Part shown: one piece after another, positions 1 through 13,803 of the stretch
Layout: each line of letters starts with the position of its first letter
How positions within the stretch are numbered: the stretch's first letter is position 1
Source of the DNA: Sympetrum striolatum
Lineage: Eukaryota; Arthropoda; Insecta; Odonata; Libellulidae
DNA: 64,000 nucleotides
Direction of reading: 5' to 3'
Assembly (NCBI GenBank): GCA_947579665.1
Contig: OX388345.1
Span: 72,717,454-72,781,453 of the forward strand
Position numbers and translations under genes: made by a program
Notes under the pieces: model-generated
Told to the model about the DNA's origin: nothing
Seen by the model: the letters and a program-made list of their open reading frames with translations, nothing else
The model's database searches: none

Positions 1-3000
1 TTCGAGTAGTCGAGGGTTCGGTTTCCGGCTTCAAGTTTTGTTCCCTTTATCCGCTGACTTTCGCCGCTTCCCGTAGATGTGCACTTGTTCGTTTTTTGTG
101 CAGATGGATGGGATGCTTGAACGTAAGCCAAGTTTAAAAGACCGAGAACGAATGTATTCTATCGTGTTTTGGCTAGGGATTTTTTCATCGGTGGCTCTGT
201 TCGGAGAGGAAACTTTGAATGAAAGTAGAATGATGTGACTCGAGGCAGCACTTACTATTTTTTTAAGTACAGAATCCCAGGTTGAAATGGTTTCTATAGT
301 AGCTTCAAATGTAGAATTTTCATTGAGGTTTATTAGACCTTCTTATGTTCTTAAAGATTGCTCCTACTTAGATAAATGGATTCTAAATTCTACCTAAGTG
401 TCTCTGAAATTTATTTTAATATTACATTGTAATGTCGAAAAGATCGAAGCCGCTTCATGCGAATAATTAGGTTTCCTTTTATGGATATCATTTTTTCCAA
501 TGTGATAACTGCAATTGAAAGACCTAGCAGTAATACCAAATTTTAATCATATCAATTCCTGGTAATCATTATGGAAAATATTGGAATACTTGTATCTTAT
601 TTAAATGCTTGTTGTAATCATGAAGTAGAGCACTAGAAATACTGAAAAAATACATACCCTTCCGCATATTTTTGAGGATAAGTTTCAGAGGGGAGAGGAG
701 TTAGTGAAGGGGATGGCGTTAGTTAATTTAAAAAAATGCTGCCTCATATTCAATGGTCTCGAACCACCTTCCATCAAGTCAAGTGTTTAATTTATTATAG
801 ATGGTTCCACAAAGATTGATTACGAAGAATATAACTGTTAATCTTTAAAGGATATTGTAAAAATGTGAATGCATATTTTCAAAAATTTTCGCAGTTAATG
901 CTTAAGAAAAGATGTAGAGATGACATAGATCCTGGGTTAAGTTACCAAAAAACAAAATAAATGACAATGAATAGAGAACCTTAAGGCACGTGAAACTACC
1001 TGAGGGTAGAAGACTAACGTATGCAAGGTTTAAAACAGAATATGTGAGTATGTAGTATGACAGAAACAAAGGAATACGATGCTGTCGCTCAAACGGCACA
1101 TATGTAAAACTCGTTCAATCAAATATAATGTCGGGAAGCTGACCGACGGTTAATGGATGTAGAAGAGACAGAAGGGCGCGGGAAAGAGAAGGAAATAGTA
1201 CGGAGTCATGCAGACGCGGAGAGTAAACACACTTTAATGGATCCGTGACGCGAAAGATCGATGGAAGGAGGGCGGATTTAATGTTATAAAGCATATACAA
1301 AGCGTTCCCTTCACTCTGGACTGCGATTCCAGAAGTGGATCGCATGCGAAAACTCCCCTTAGATCTCCGAATACGACCACCGACGGTATGAAAGTAATCG
1401 TGAGTGCTCGTAATTTCTAAATACCTTAAGTGATATTTCGACGTGCACCGATCAAAGAAGAGCACGCACACTGTACACTGCGACGAGCAAATAATTGCTC
1501 CCTTCAGCATCCGCATCTGGATCGAGAGACCGCCCAGGGAGTTCCCTTTCCGGGGGCGGGCTATCCATCTTAAAGTCGAGATATTTAACTTGAGTGCTCC
1601 TCGGGATCTTTACGAAGACAAAACATCTCGAGGAAACATTTTTGGAAGATTAAACTACGGTATGCGAATTGAGCTTGATTCGAAGATATAATGTGAAGAT
1701 GATTAAAGACATCAAGGAAGAATGATTTCTGCACGTCTGCACTAATAGTTCGGCAAACACGAAATTGTTTCTCAGGACTGAGCATCACTCAAAGAGGAAA
1801 CAATTAGTATCTTGGTAAACGCTAATCGTTGATGGGTTAGAATTAGGTGCCTCCTCCTATGTAGAAGTGATCCGTCTTCTCCAACCAGATACAAGTGACA
1901 GCTGAACAAGAAAAAGAGACGCTGAACATGATCTGGTTGTCAAATGTCCAGATAGGCGAGAGAAACAACCAGAACGAGCAAAAAAGCTACATTTTCGTTC
2001 GCAAAAAAATGAAGATAAACACGTCAACTGTTTGTGGCAATGCCTGAGTAAATATATTATTAATGGTACCGGAAATGGTAACAATTTTTCCATTGTTGTA
2101 AAATTAACGAGGTTAAATTGAACGTAAAATAATAATTAATAAATCTGATGGGTCCAAGCTTTTTAAGGAACGACGCCATACTAAAGAAGTAAAACACTTG
2201 GTTGCTTCCACAGAATATTTATTTTTAGAAGTGACTATATAAAAACATCATATAACTAACATTCGAGATAATTTTTGCCTGAAGATGCCTATTTGTAGAC
2301 GAAACAAAACGAAAAAAGATTACTTAAAAAAATAATCGGTTGAAATTAACAAGTGATTTGCTTATTTAGAATAATTATGAAGGTTAGACTTCGATTATCA
2401 ACATCTCTCTGATTATCTAAACATTAGTCCGCAAAATCCAGTATAGATAATAAGGATTTGGACTGTGATGCCTAAAAGAAGAGATTCGATAAAAAGATAT
2501 TAATAGCATATATGAATACTGTTATCCACACCGGGATTTTTAAAGATGAAAGTTTAAGATAGGAACCATTGGAGAACCAATCCAAGGAAAGAATGATAAT
2601 AATAATAATGCCGAAGAATATAATGGCCAAGCTACTCTAAACCATATCTAAGGATTGCGAAAACTGATCTAGCACAGACAGAAAGGCAACAAATCGTAAC
2701 TAATAGCCTCTTAACAGACGTGAACATATCAATTTTCTATCAAAAACCCATTGAACTACAGATATATAACAAGACAGCTAGCTTTCGAAGATTAATGCTT
2801 TCTCGACCAATTAAGCCATTCCGAATGAAACATCGATCTTGAGTAACTCTCATGGGCAACAAAGTAAATGGAAAGGTCATCGATGAAATGAAAAAAATAG
2901 GAGAAAAAAATTAGAATGAAGCTATGATCGCTCAAACCTAAATGTGATGCGTGAAGTCTTACTCAGATAAAACACTTTAAAATATCAGGAAACCAACTGG

Positions 3001-4656
3001 AAAATATAACAGAATACTTCAACTTCAACATAGAACCTAGTAACACTTTTACATCGTGGGTCAACTTTGCGAGCAATCACTTATTCCGGAATTACTCATC
3101 AACTGTTTGTTCCATTATTAGAACATTTTGAAGGATAATGTGTGAGTTTTGGTATAAATTACCTGATCCGATGATAACAATCTTTCGTCGCAACCAGTAG
3201 TCCGTTTGTTACTAAATATGATGAAAACCGAAATACTCCGTGTGATTCTTTTTAAAAATAATGCTGAATAGATAAAACATCAAGCGAAATAGAGTCTTAA
3301 ATGAAATATAGCATTCATTAACTAGGTAGAGGAAATAAATTATAACTGAGTTGACCCTTTTATAGTAGTGGTGTAGAAGGGATATCCAGAAAAACCGTAC
3401 ATCGAATAAGACTTTCATTTCGCTTTTAATAAAACCCATTTGAATGTTAAAAAAATTGGTATGTTTTAAGGGCCTTCGATTTAAATGTAGTAGTTTAAGA
3501 AAAAGACAGGGGCATATAATTATAATTGAACAATTTTAAGATTTAAAGGTCACTAAATCTAGTACTTACGTTAATTAGAAGATACGAAGTTACAAAGATT
3601 ACTGTCAACTCCATTTTAGCTATACATTAGAGTACTGGCCTTAATCTTATTTATTTTTACGGTTAGTAATGATATATTCAAATAATTCCAATCATACGTT
3701 GAGGGACATCATATTCACACTTGTCAATCTGTCGTAGCAATCCCGAACAATTAAAATGATACTTCATAGCTGTGGCAGCTTCCTAGCCTGGAAACTGATA
3801 GGACAGAATTACAAGCTTGCATGAAATAACGAAGCCTTCCTTCTGCACACCTACACAACTAGGCCGAGCGGTGTTTACTCCCCGATCTCTTACCACCGCA
3901 AAATTCATTCGCATTTCGAGCCGAATCAATATGTTTCCGGCGACGGAAGGAAAACAAAAAACGCGAGAATCCCTGAGAGACACAGCGCTTAGAACCGCAT
4001 CGAGCATTCATGTTTGAGCGGAGGAAAAGTTATTAGAACGAGCCTTTTCCGCGGGAGTCGTTTTAATATCTCCAGAGAGGGAAAAGCGCTCAGTTCACTC
4101 ATTTCTCCTCGGAATATAAAGACGGATACCTCGTCGCCCCCTCAATCAAACGGGAAAGCGTTATGGAGGTAGGGATGCGTATTAGAGGGATGGATTATCC
4201 CCGGATGATGGATAGACGTTGGCCATCCCTTCATCTTTATTAGATGAGAGCCCGACCGAATGCCTCCATTTCCTGCGACGGCAAATACGAATATTGGCAG
4301 AGAGGAATCTGCTCCGCTATACATTTCTCCGTTTCTGGGATTACCACGAGGATCTAGACGAGGGACTCACTATCGACCAGGGCCTCTAACGAAAAGTTAT
4401 TCCATTAAAGTAGAACTGAATCCGAACCGTAAAAATTACCGTCTCCAACATAAACTGAGAAATTTTGTTTATATCGCTCCGAATTCGATGTTACCTTTCG
4501 CAGATATTTTTACTGCCCTAACCAAAGATCAAAACCGCGATTTTTTTTTCTAAAACAGCCCAAACCAGTAAAATAAAATTGCTCGAATCTAAATCGAAAG
4601 GGAAAGGGAACACGGTTATCAACTCCACTTTCGATTTCCAACAGTATCGAATTACC
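1..4656. other. No gene recognised
   Basis: AT-rich DNA with two somewhat GC-richer patches (about 1110-1570 and 3830-4390). Short open frames cross the patches on both strands, but none shows a domain, splice-site pair or codon bias. It is left of the WDR47 exon on the downstream side, so it may be intron or distal sequence. Confidence 0.6.
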
Positions 4657-5060
4657 GGAATCAAACCGAACGCAGAAACCGAAAAACTCTTACTTCTTCC
4701 AGAGAGAAATCTGAAGTAGAACCGATATCTAATTCCGTTCCCAAACTCGGTTTTATACAGAGAATTTCTACCGGAACTGAACCGAAGACTAAAACAGCGA
4801 AAACAGGAAAACCGTTATTTTTTATAGCAGAGTTCGAATTAGAAAATAAAAATTCCCGAATCCGAATCAAAGGAGGAGACTTATTTACTAATTTTTGACT
4901 GTCAGATTCAAATAATACCATTCTACCAGAATCAGGCCAAACATCGGAACCGAGAAACTTTTACTTCTCTCAGAATAAAAGCTGAGACCAGAAGATTAGT
5001 ATACTTGAGCCCGAACCGAAATAGAAAACCACTATACTTTTCATTCCTAGCGGAGATAGT
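4657..5060. repeat. Degenerate tandem duplication, ~272-bp spacing
   Basis: The stretch GGAATCAAACCGAACGCAGA, AACCGAAAAACTCTTACTTC at 4657 recurs in altered form at about 4929 (AGAATCAGGCCAAACATCGG, then AACCGAGAAACTTTTACTTC). Both are followed by an AGA-rich segment. Words of the CCGAACCG type also recur upstream to about 4425, which may mark an older unit. Confidence 0.5.
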
Positions 5061-5105
5061 CTCGGCCCCTACTTGGTTGTAACCCATAACAACGAAAAAG
5101 GACAG

Positions 5106-5237
5106 AAGAACTTTAATTTATACTGAACCATAAAAAATAATACGTACACACATTACCAGGTTTCGATGCATAGCATCATCATCAGTGATGGCCGTGTTTG
5201 TATTATTTTTAATGGTTTAGTATAAATAAAAGTTCTT
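5106..5237. repeat. Inverted-repeat element with a hammerhead-like core
   Basis: Two 38-bp arms (5106-5143 and 5200-5237) are inverted repeats with three mismatches, starting AAGAACTTT and ending AATAATAC. The 56-bp spacer, read on the minus strand, holds CTGATGA, the hairpin GATGC-TAT-GCATC and then GAAAC (5160-5185). That is the order of the conserved hammerhead ribozyme core. Such cores occur in Penelope-like and other retroelements. The pairing needed for stem I and the cleavage site could not be completed by eye. Confidence 0.6.
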
Positions 5238-8200
5238 GTCAACTCTTCCCGTCATTTCCTTCCTATTTCCGGTATCTAGCACTACCATTTTACTTGAGTG
5301 TAAATGGAGGAGCTTAGCTGAATACGTGTCACGGCGATTTACAACTAAAAAAATTAAAATTGGATCATTGAGTTTTTCTGATGCAATCATTTGATTATTT
5401 CTTTAATGGAGCAAAACCTGAGATTTAAATTGGTCCCGGCTCCGTTCTGATCTTAATGTCATTCATACTGGATTTCTCTGATCTGGGAATCATCTTCTTC
5501 ATCCAACGATCAGCCACACGATTGCCATAAATGAAATCTTCGAGAGAGATATCATGCATCGGAGACCAATGAATCTTCGAAATTCGATCGTTTTAGAATT
5601 GGGGCAAGGGTTCAGATTCGATTTGAAGGAGATGGTTCGATGGATTTTGAGTTATACATAAGACCATCTTTATTTATTATGAAAGGAAGCATGTGTGTAG
5701 GAATGGTTGACCCTAGGATTTAGGCACCCTGGGCGCAGATATGCTTACGAGCCTCACACAACGGTAAGAGAAATGCAAGAATAACACAGCATTGAATTTA
5801 TTTTGAGCATCAAAATCGGGAGGGTAAAAATAAAATGAAACGTCGGGAATGCAAATCTTACAAAGAGAAGGAACAAGGAAAATACGAACTTAAACCATCC
5901 TCAGTAATGTGAAATATAATTACATACCATGATATCAAGCATTTAAGTACTTCTTTTCCTTATTTCTTCAAATAGTCTTACCAAGAAGTCACGGCCAACC
6001 TCTAAATTTTATACTCTTTGAAAATAAACTATGTCTTTTGGCCTATTGAACATGCTATTTGAGGATACAGGCTCCAAGAGCCGCGTGAAATTTAAGTCCG
6101 TTTTTCCTTGGGAACCCTAGAAGTCGTAAGGGAATTTTTTTTTATATACAAGTATCTTATTCAATTTTATTTATTGTGCTACATTTTTATCTTTCTAAGA
6201 ACTCTCCAATACCAGGGAATGGACGATTACATTATAAAGTGGAAAACTAAACTTTAAATATACACCTGTGAACGATTTGATTTAAAACTTTTAGCAGCAG
6301 TGGATAAGAATCCTCCGTAGTTCTTCAGGACTTCAGAAAACAGTAGAGGTAACAAGTTGAACCTAGGGCACGAGAAGTTGAACAGGAATATGTACGTAGC
6401 TTAAAGAAAAAATGGAATGTTTAAAGATATATGGATGGGTCTGTAGTGGAATACGTTTACAAGCATGAGGGAGTTTGTAGGAGTACTGTAAATAAACAAG
6501 AGAAATATACGTTCTTATCCTAGAGGGAATAGAACTGGGTGTTATATATGAGCCAAGCTATGAGGAAATGCATGAATAACTTTTTCGCAACTTGTAACTT
6601 TGTTGCGAATTTACCTCGAGGTGGCTAAGAATCTAATAAAGTTCACACTGCAGAGCGAAAAAATCCTCGATTCCCCATTGTCCCTTTTCCGATTAAAATA
6701 CCAATCGCCGAGATGATAGGACGAAATCAATCTTCTCGTGAAGTGAAGGCGATTGCTTATCTACCGAGTTAAAGAAACGCGTCTCGAAGGAAATTTCCGT
6801 ATCCAAAGGGGAAAACAGTGAAAGATTCAAAGGTTACGACATTGAGGGAAGGCAGGATGCGCGGAAGCGAAATTGTGCTTGAAATTGCACTGCGGGAACG
6901 AAAAGCTCCCCGTTCTCATTGCGGAGGAGATAAGAAAGAAAAAATGCGACGGAGAGAAGGATTTGAAAGGAGAGTCAATGGAAAAGAAATGACACCGTGA
7001 CCATGAGATGCGAGCCAATTGAGAGAAGATTCGAATTGGAATGATAACTGAGGGAGGGGACCAGTAATAGATGGAGCAATTGATAAATCACGGTCACAAG
7101 TTCAAGGCACGGACATATTGACCTACCTTAAAGGATTAAAGAGAAGGATAGTCTCATCTTTCTAGAGACGAGACATGAACTCATTGCGTCGAACTTCCCT
7201 GACCTCTACTTTTGCGCATTATATTGATCATGAACATCTTATATTTTATCGACAACGTACTTTCACGTATGTTATCAACTACACATTTTCAAGTATTTTT
7301 TCGAATACGTATTTTTGTATAAATGCATATATTTTTTATTTTAAAAATCCATTACAAAAACCATTTCGGTTAAAATAACATCGAAGAGATAAGCAACGTA
7401 CGGATGCAAATATCAATTTCTTAAAAAAAGAAAACGAAGTGGACCGGAACACGAACTCGGAAACTTGGAGTTTTAAGGTCAGTGAGGTTACTATTCCGCA
7501 ACTAAGATTGGAAAATAACGTATCTTGTTAGGTGAAGATACAGAATTGCATTTCATATTCTCAATTAACTGATAATTATATTTCCTTAGGCATATTGCCA
7601 TCTGCAGCTTTGTGAGAATTTTTCACAGATGTCGTGGAAAGACATAACTGAACACAGAAAAGTATAAATCAAATTGGAAAAATGGAAAAGTATAAATCTG
7701 TGTTCAAGCATCCTTAAATATATACGTTGGGATTAGTATTGTTACTACAGCTAAGATAAATATGCTTTCTGTATGACCACTGTTGGTACTAAATGTAATG
7801 TAAATCCTCTGTCAACTCGTTCCTTATTTTTCTATTTACCGAAGACAAATCAGAGGATAAAATCCTGACGCAGTGTTTACCCGAATACACGCGTTGGTGC
7901 ACTGCACATAGAATGTGCTAACGGGTAGAATTGGAGATCGATTCCCCTTCTTCTGATCGAACTAAATCTCGCAGCGGATATTGGAGACCGATGCTAACGA
8001 ACGAGCCAATTCCCCGTGTAAACGACATGCAAGAGGCGGAAAGGGCATCATTGGTCATCTGCGCCAATACAATCAAGTCCTCATCAATGTCCGATTGAAG
8101 CAATAAACGCCCACAAAAACACACGGCCAGCTAAACGATTCGACGAAGAATGAAGACGAATTGCAAAATGAGGATATCTATTGAAACGAGCAAACATAAC

Positions 8201-11200
8201 ACAAAAGAATCATCAGAAAGCATTAAAAAAACTGCTGGTTCCGATGTGATGAAAAAAGCGAAAGCTAATTTTCTTAACTTGGCCATCTCGAGAGAATTCA
8301 GTCATACGATAGAAAACTATGAGTAATGTGATAGAATCTGTAAAGTCTACATGTGTCACTGTTATTACGTAAAAGTGATAGCATTATTATTTATATTACT
8401 GGGATGACAAAGTTCATTGCCTTATCAATAGGCATAACTATATAGCTACTAAATGAGTATGTGTAATCGCTAAGCATTTGAATTATTTATTGGTTTGAAT
8501 TTGAGCTATGATTTTCGATAGGAGCTATTCAAATATAGAAATATAAAAGGCAATAATTAAATATTACTTATCCATGTCTTCATAACGTATACCTAAATGA
8601 CTCGGAACATAACAAGGTAAAGCATCTGGGGAAAAAGTATAATTCAAATTTTTAGATTTAAAACTAAGAACATGCCATTGATTATAAGGATATCTGCGAA
8701 AAAGAATAGTATTCTCGCACATCTTGTAAGAAAGCTTACTATAAACTGTAACTGGTTACTTATTGAAAAATATTTTTTAATCCGCAGCATACTGCTCTAA
8801 TGAGTACTATTCGGTAAATAAATCTTTTACGATGCTTAATATTCATACGAAAATTCTTATGCCATTTATGATAAATAGGATGAAAAGAAACATTGGGCTA
8901 ACTTTAGCACTTCCACGATACCTGTCCTGAAAATTAATAATCATCCCATAACTGCGAATGATTTTACAATTTAAGGTTGTCCTTCTACGCAGCTCTATCT
9001 CTAGCACTCAAAAACAGGTGCTTTTACTAAAAAGGAAAGAAATTACCCAAACAGGACTCATCTGTGCGTCCTCCGCAGCGAAAGCGCAAATAAAAAGACA
9101 CTCATACCGTATTGCTCCATCAACAACCATCAAACTTAACATACCTCCAACCTATCGGTAACAAATTTATTCCAAAACTTGACTGGAGCCTCGACCTCAT
9201 CTCGGAGCAATTACGAAATCAGAAGAATCAGCTCCGCCTGCGTCACAATTCCGTCCGCTGGTCCAGCGATAAAATTTCCTAACGACGCAGCTTTCACTCG
9301 GGAATTTCGCTCTGGTGACGCGGGAACGACCGGCGTCGATGACACCCGCGTCGCTTGATGGGGCGATTCGGGGGAAGAGGGTCGTGCGATTTACGCAAAC
9401 CTCCCTCTCCGTGGGTCGGCAGCTTCGGAACGCATTAAAAATCGATTTCCATCCGCGCTTTCGGTCCGGACGAGCCATCGGCAGCGGTCTTAAGAAGCGC
9501 CTATGAATAACTGCGGTTTGATGGTTGGGGAAAGGTGAGGCGAATATTCAGTGCGAGCAGATGTGGTCCACCGCCATCGGATCGGGAGTGGTGATTTCCA
9601 AATGTTTTCGAGAGGTGGCCGACCTCCTCTGACACCAATTATTCACGGAGAATTATGTATTTCACCTTGTCTGTTTATATATTTTCGTCAGGATTTGAGG
9701 ACGAGTGATCATATGGTGGGCGTATCCTAACCTGTTTGGATTAATGTATGTGTCAATACTTAAAAAAATTTCCTGCCATAATTTGTTTATTATTGTTGAT
9801 ATTGCCGTAAATTGTTCACAATTTTGAGGGTCACAGGGGGTGAAGTAATTAAAAATGCTGGCCTAGGGAAACCAGGACCTAGGTTTCGAACTCATTCACG
9901 GAATCGTTTGTACATTCGTAAATTTAAAAGATTATTTTGAGAATGGATATCGAAATTAAAAAGTCGAGCTAACTTATTATTTACTGTCAACAATTTAATA
10001 TTGGGTGACCTCATTTTTGTACGCTTTATAAATACCCATTCTGCAAATATTTAATTGGTCCATGAAAGCAATGCGTAACGAAATCAGGGATTAATATCTG
10101 TTCTGTAGCATAATGTAGACGTCTCTACGTAAAAATATTTAACATTAACAGGTATTTATTAATTGAAAATTGTTTTCAATAAAGCGAATGAATTTAGATG
10201 TACGAACAAATATGCGCAGGATACTGATGAGATTTGCGAAAGATTGAACAATAAATCTTTGAAAGCAATTCTTTCAATAAAAAATGGAATATAAACTGCT
10301 AAGGTAAAAGCTTTAAAACAATGAAAATCTTTAGGAAAAATCTAATCCAAGCTATACCTACCTTTCACGCAATAATATATATTCGAATCATGCGAGAAGA
10401 GATGCAACATTTAATGAAATAAAAGCTGTTCTTCACAGATTATTTCTCACATAAAACATCGGCTCCATCTCTAGTTGAGTCGATTTTTTTTTAAATAAAA
10501 CAAAATTACTCATCTTCGCGAATGCCTTGTTTTGTGAATACCTCTGTGGCATGCAGGTAAACATATATATAAGGATATGAAACAACCCTGCGGCTGATGG
10601 ATGAGGGGTAGGGTGTCCCGAAAAAAAACTTTTTTCGAAAAGTGAAGTCCGCTAGTGCGGAAAAGTTGTCATTGGTGGCACTAAACACGTGTGATTTTTC
10701 CCAGAATTTTCGGATTACGTTCTGAGGTTCCGCATCGACTTTGAAAATGTCATGGTTTTGGGTAGGCAACCCGCACAACAGCTCCCGCGTTTTTAGCGGT
10801 TTTCGAGTGTCTTACGCCCGTTTGCGCGGGTTTTTCGAGCTAAATATCAGTCTACGATGTTCCTAACAGTGTGTGGACGTATGGAAGCCCCCTCATTGAG
10901 GGGGCTCTCTCTCTCCTGAGAGGTACAACGAGTTGATGGAGCGTTTAAACAATCAAAATTATAGGTTAACCTGAAAATACGTCTTAGAAAATATAAAGCA
11001 ATTTAAATTAAGTTTTAATTGCATAGCTTCCTTCTATATTTAGATTCAATGATAAGCACGTAATTATAACCGTGAAATTTTCAACGCAGAATCATAACTT
11101 CATCAGTGCTTACGTAAGATATTTAAAACAGAATTGATACCGCCGAAATTTCCGAGACGTAAACACATAGACGAGCTTCCTTGTAGGGCGTCCCTAACTC

Positions 11201-12054
11201 AGAAATTTAGCCGGATAAGGATCAAGGCCACGTCTGGTAATAGCTTCTTCAGAGTGAAAGCATCAGCTCGACTCCAAATATGAAATATGTAAGAGGCGAG
11301 GAGAAAAGAAGAGGAATGAAGAAGTCAGGGAATGCAGCGGGAAGTTAAAAAAACGTTCCAAGCAGGTAATAATACCATTTTAGGTAAGGATTCAATTGCC
11401 TCCGAATTTAAGTTCCGTAACCGCAAGTAGCGGAACGAAGTGAAGAGGAAAAAATATCCTGGAAAGATGAAAAAACACCGAGTTGGAATTAAGATTTCAG
11501 TGGATGGAAAGAGGAATAAAAAGTAGTTTACCTAAGTAGCTTATCGGAGACGCGGTAGAGGATTATTGCGTGTGAAGATTAGTTTGAACAGAACCTTATT
11601 TGCAATTAACGCAGTGAAAATCAAGATATGAAACGTTATATAAATGTATATGTACATATCTAATTAAAATAGTCCTTCAAAAATTGAAATAATTAAACTA
11701 CGCTTTTGGTTACAAAATTTCTTGCGATGTTTCTTGATAGCTCGAACAATCTAACTTGCTTAGTAAGTGCCCTAAATATTTAATAATCATCACTTGATGC
11801 TTAATAAGTATCTGCGTTAGAAAGCTGTCTAAAATTAGCTCCCAAGAGCAAGTACAGGGAAATGAGGCATACTAGGCAAAATGATGAGTGAGGTAGTTTG
11901 CCAGACTGGAAGCGGAGCATGCCCACGCAAGTGAAGCATAATAATTATAAGTCTAACGCTTTCCTTAGCACGCCGTTAGCAGATCTTAAACAATTCCATT
12001 GTTAAGCATCACTCTACCTCAATATCACAGCAATGATTATGACCGTGACTAACG
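5238..12054. other. No gene recognised; several GC-richer patches
   Basis: Mostly AT-rich. GC-richer patches lie at about 6650-7020, 7840-8150, 9190-9640 and 10600-10920. The 9.2-9.6 kb patch has many CpGs and open frames on both strands without protein similarity, which would fit a regulatory island. A weak tRNA-like word (GGTTTCGAACTC) lies near 9880. Confidence 0.55.
10886..10906. repeat. GC-rich perfect hairpin
   Basis: AGCCCCCTC, a three-base loop ATT and GAGGGGGCT form a perfect 9-bp stem, followed by a CT repeat. In eukaryotic DNA this is not a terminator; no role is evident. Confidence 0.6.
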
Positions 12055-12056
12055 TA

Positions 12057-12133
12057 CAGTCCTGGCCAAAATTAACGCAGCACTGGCCGTAAGGATCGCT
12101 AGGGAGGTGCTGCGTTAATTTTGGCCAGGAGTG
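12057..12133 (-). mobile_element. 77-bp hairpin MITE (Tc1/mariner-like), copy 1
   Basis: A 77-bp element is flanked by TA on both sides (12055-12056 and 12134-12135). Its 27-bp ends are inverted repeats with one mismatch (CACTCCTGGCCAAAATTAAC in the intact arm), enclosing a 23-bp centre. A TA duplication and ends of this type point to non-autonomous Tc1/mariner-type mobilisation. It is in the opposite orientation to the copy at 42720 and differs from it at only two positions by eye. Confidence 0.85.
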
Positions 12134-12135
12134 TA

Positions 12136-13564
12136 CATGAAAAATAAATTAGTATAAAAATCATCTTGTGGTATAATAAAATAAACCGGTCGAGATAAAA
12201 ATTAAAATTGAATTCGATTCTTTAAGAAGGGAATAATACATACTTTTTCACACAAGTTTTATCCAAGATAACCTGTTTCAGCAAGTGAACGCCCAAATCA
12301 GGCTCGTTCCTAGTTGAACAAATTGCACTTATAAAAAGTCTAAAATAAACGAATAATTACGCTTCTGACACCCATATACCAACGCTGGCCACCGACATTT
12401 GTTTATGCGCTCCTTCGCGGTGCACCCGTTACCGACATCTACCGGTCAGGGACGCAAATAACTACTGGACGTGCCCCCGCTGTTTATGCAGCCCGCATCA
12501 CGCACCATCGTTTCTTTTGAAGTTCCTTCACGGATCCGCCAGGGGGCAGCAATGAGTACGTTTCGTTGGACGTGAGGCAAAGCAGTGCACGAAACGGTGC
12601 ATGCGACATGCGGCGAGAAAGGAACCATCGCAGATGGCATCGGATGGAAACGGCAAGTCATTTACGGGGGATTTTTCCTACGAAATGACGCGCTCATTCT
12701 GTGGATCCGAAATCGAGGGAATGAAAATAGAAGAAAGAAAATATTTCGCGATTTTTTTTCCTAGGTGAAATCGCTAGAGGTCGAGGAGATCTCATTATTT
12801 TTCGAGAATGGAGATGCAACAGGGATATAAATAGAGGTTGCCTGCGTCATCTACTCCGTAAGATTACAAACATCGCACGGAACTATTATTCATTAATTTA
12901 TAAATCTTGCTGCAGTAATAAAATTCCCAGATTACTATAGTACTCACATTCCTTACGCATTACACAATGTACTTAATTATAAACGCCTTCTATAGTACAT
13001 ATCTAGCGTATTTATAGTTTATTCTAAATGCTTATTCACTATTTGTAATGCCCCCTCCCAACATAACCAATTACTATTACATTTTAACAATATTTTTTCA
13101 TCACATAATATATTTTCAAAACAAAAATTATTCATAAAAAGCATTTTTCGTAGATTCCTTCACTATACTGACGATTGCAAATGCCATAATGAAATTATTA
13201 AATTTATTTTTCCATATATTATAATACATATAAAATAATTTAGAATGAAATGTCTCTGTGTAAATATTGACCTCAAACGTTAACTTTCTGATATATTTGT
13301 ATTTTTAGCATTTAATTATAGCGAATTACATACCCGCAAAGTAACATTCATACCTATAATCGTCAACTTATTTTCAAATATCACAATTAAATATCACACA
13401 AATCACAGGTTAGATGGAAGAGGAGACTTTTTAGTCTCAATCTCGCCTGTAATAAAGACCCCTAATAATAATGAAAGAAATTGGTCATAAAATAAGAACT
13501 TGGAATAGTTGAGGAGAACACTTTAATAGAATTAACCCTTTCAAAACTTAGATTGAAAATTACT
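12136..13564. other. No gene recognised
   Basis: A GC-richer patch at 12370-12800 is followed by very AT-rich DNA. Nothing is recognised apart from the possible retroelement end at 13.4 kb. Confidence 0.55.
13401..13470 (+). repeat. Possible retroelement 3' end
   Basis: A short hairpin (AGACT-TTTT-AGTCT) is followed by CTCGCCTGTAATAAAG with an AATAAA signal and an imperfect TAATAATAA tail. This layout is common at the 3' ends of insect non-LTR elements; no coding part is attached. Confidence 0.35.
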
Positions 13565-13568
13565 TTAA

Positions 13569-13799
13569 CCCTCCAAGGCCGGAATTATTTTTTTGCAATT
13601 ATTTAAAATTTCTTACGTACTTCGCTTTTTGATTGTCTGAAAACAATACCCATAAAATATCATACATAAACGACACATAAAACCAGCCAAACAAATACAA
13701 AATTTCAACATTGTCATCGAGCCCTCCTATTCTGTGATACAAAATGAAATAATAGTAGGTGTCGGATGATGCCATATGGCATCCGTAGTCCGTCGAGGG
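13569..13799. mobile_element. TTAA-flanked piggyBac-like MITE, 231 bp
   Basis: The segment is bounded on both sides by TTAA (13565-13568 and 13800-13803) and has imperfect inverted ends: CCCTCCAAGGCCGG on the left, and CCCTCGACGGACTACGG read inward from the right. TTAA targets with CCC/GGG ends are the signature of the piggyBac superfamily. Near the right end is the palindrome GATGCCATATGGCATC. No transposase is encoded, so it would be non-autonomous. The ends match in about 9 of 14 positions, so this is an old or divergent copy. Confidence 0.6.
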
Positions 13800-13803
13800 T
13801 TAA

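Noticed and set aside
9197..9506. Overlapping open frames on both strands in a CpG-rich patch
   Set aside because: No homology or splice context. Base composition explains the openness.
10886..10906. Rho-independent terminator
   Set aside because: The hairpin is perfect, but the genome is eukaryotic, no gene ends here and no T tract follows.
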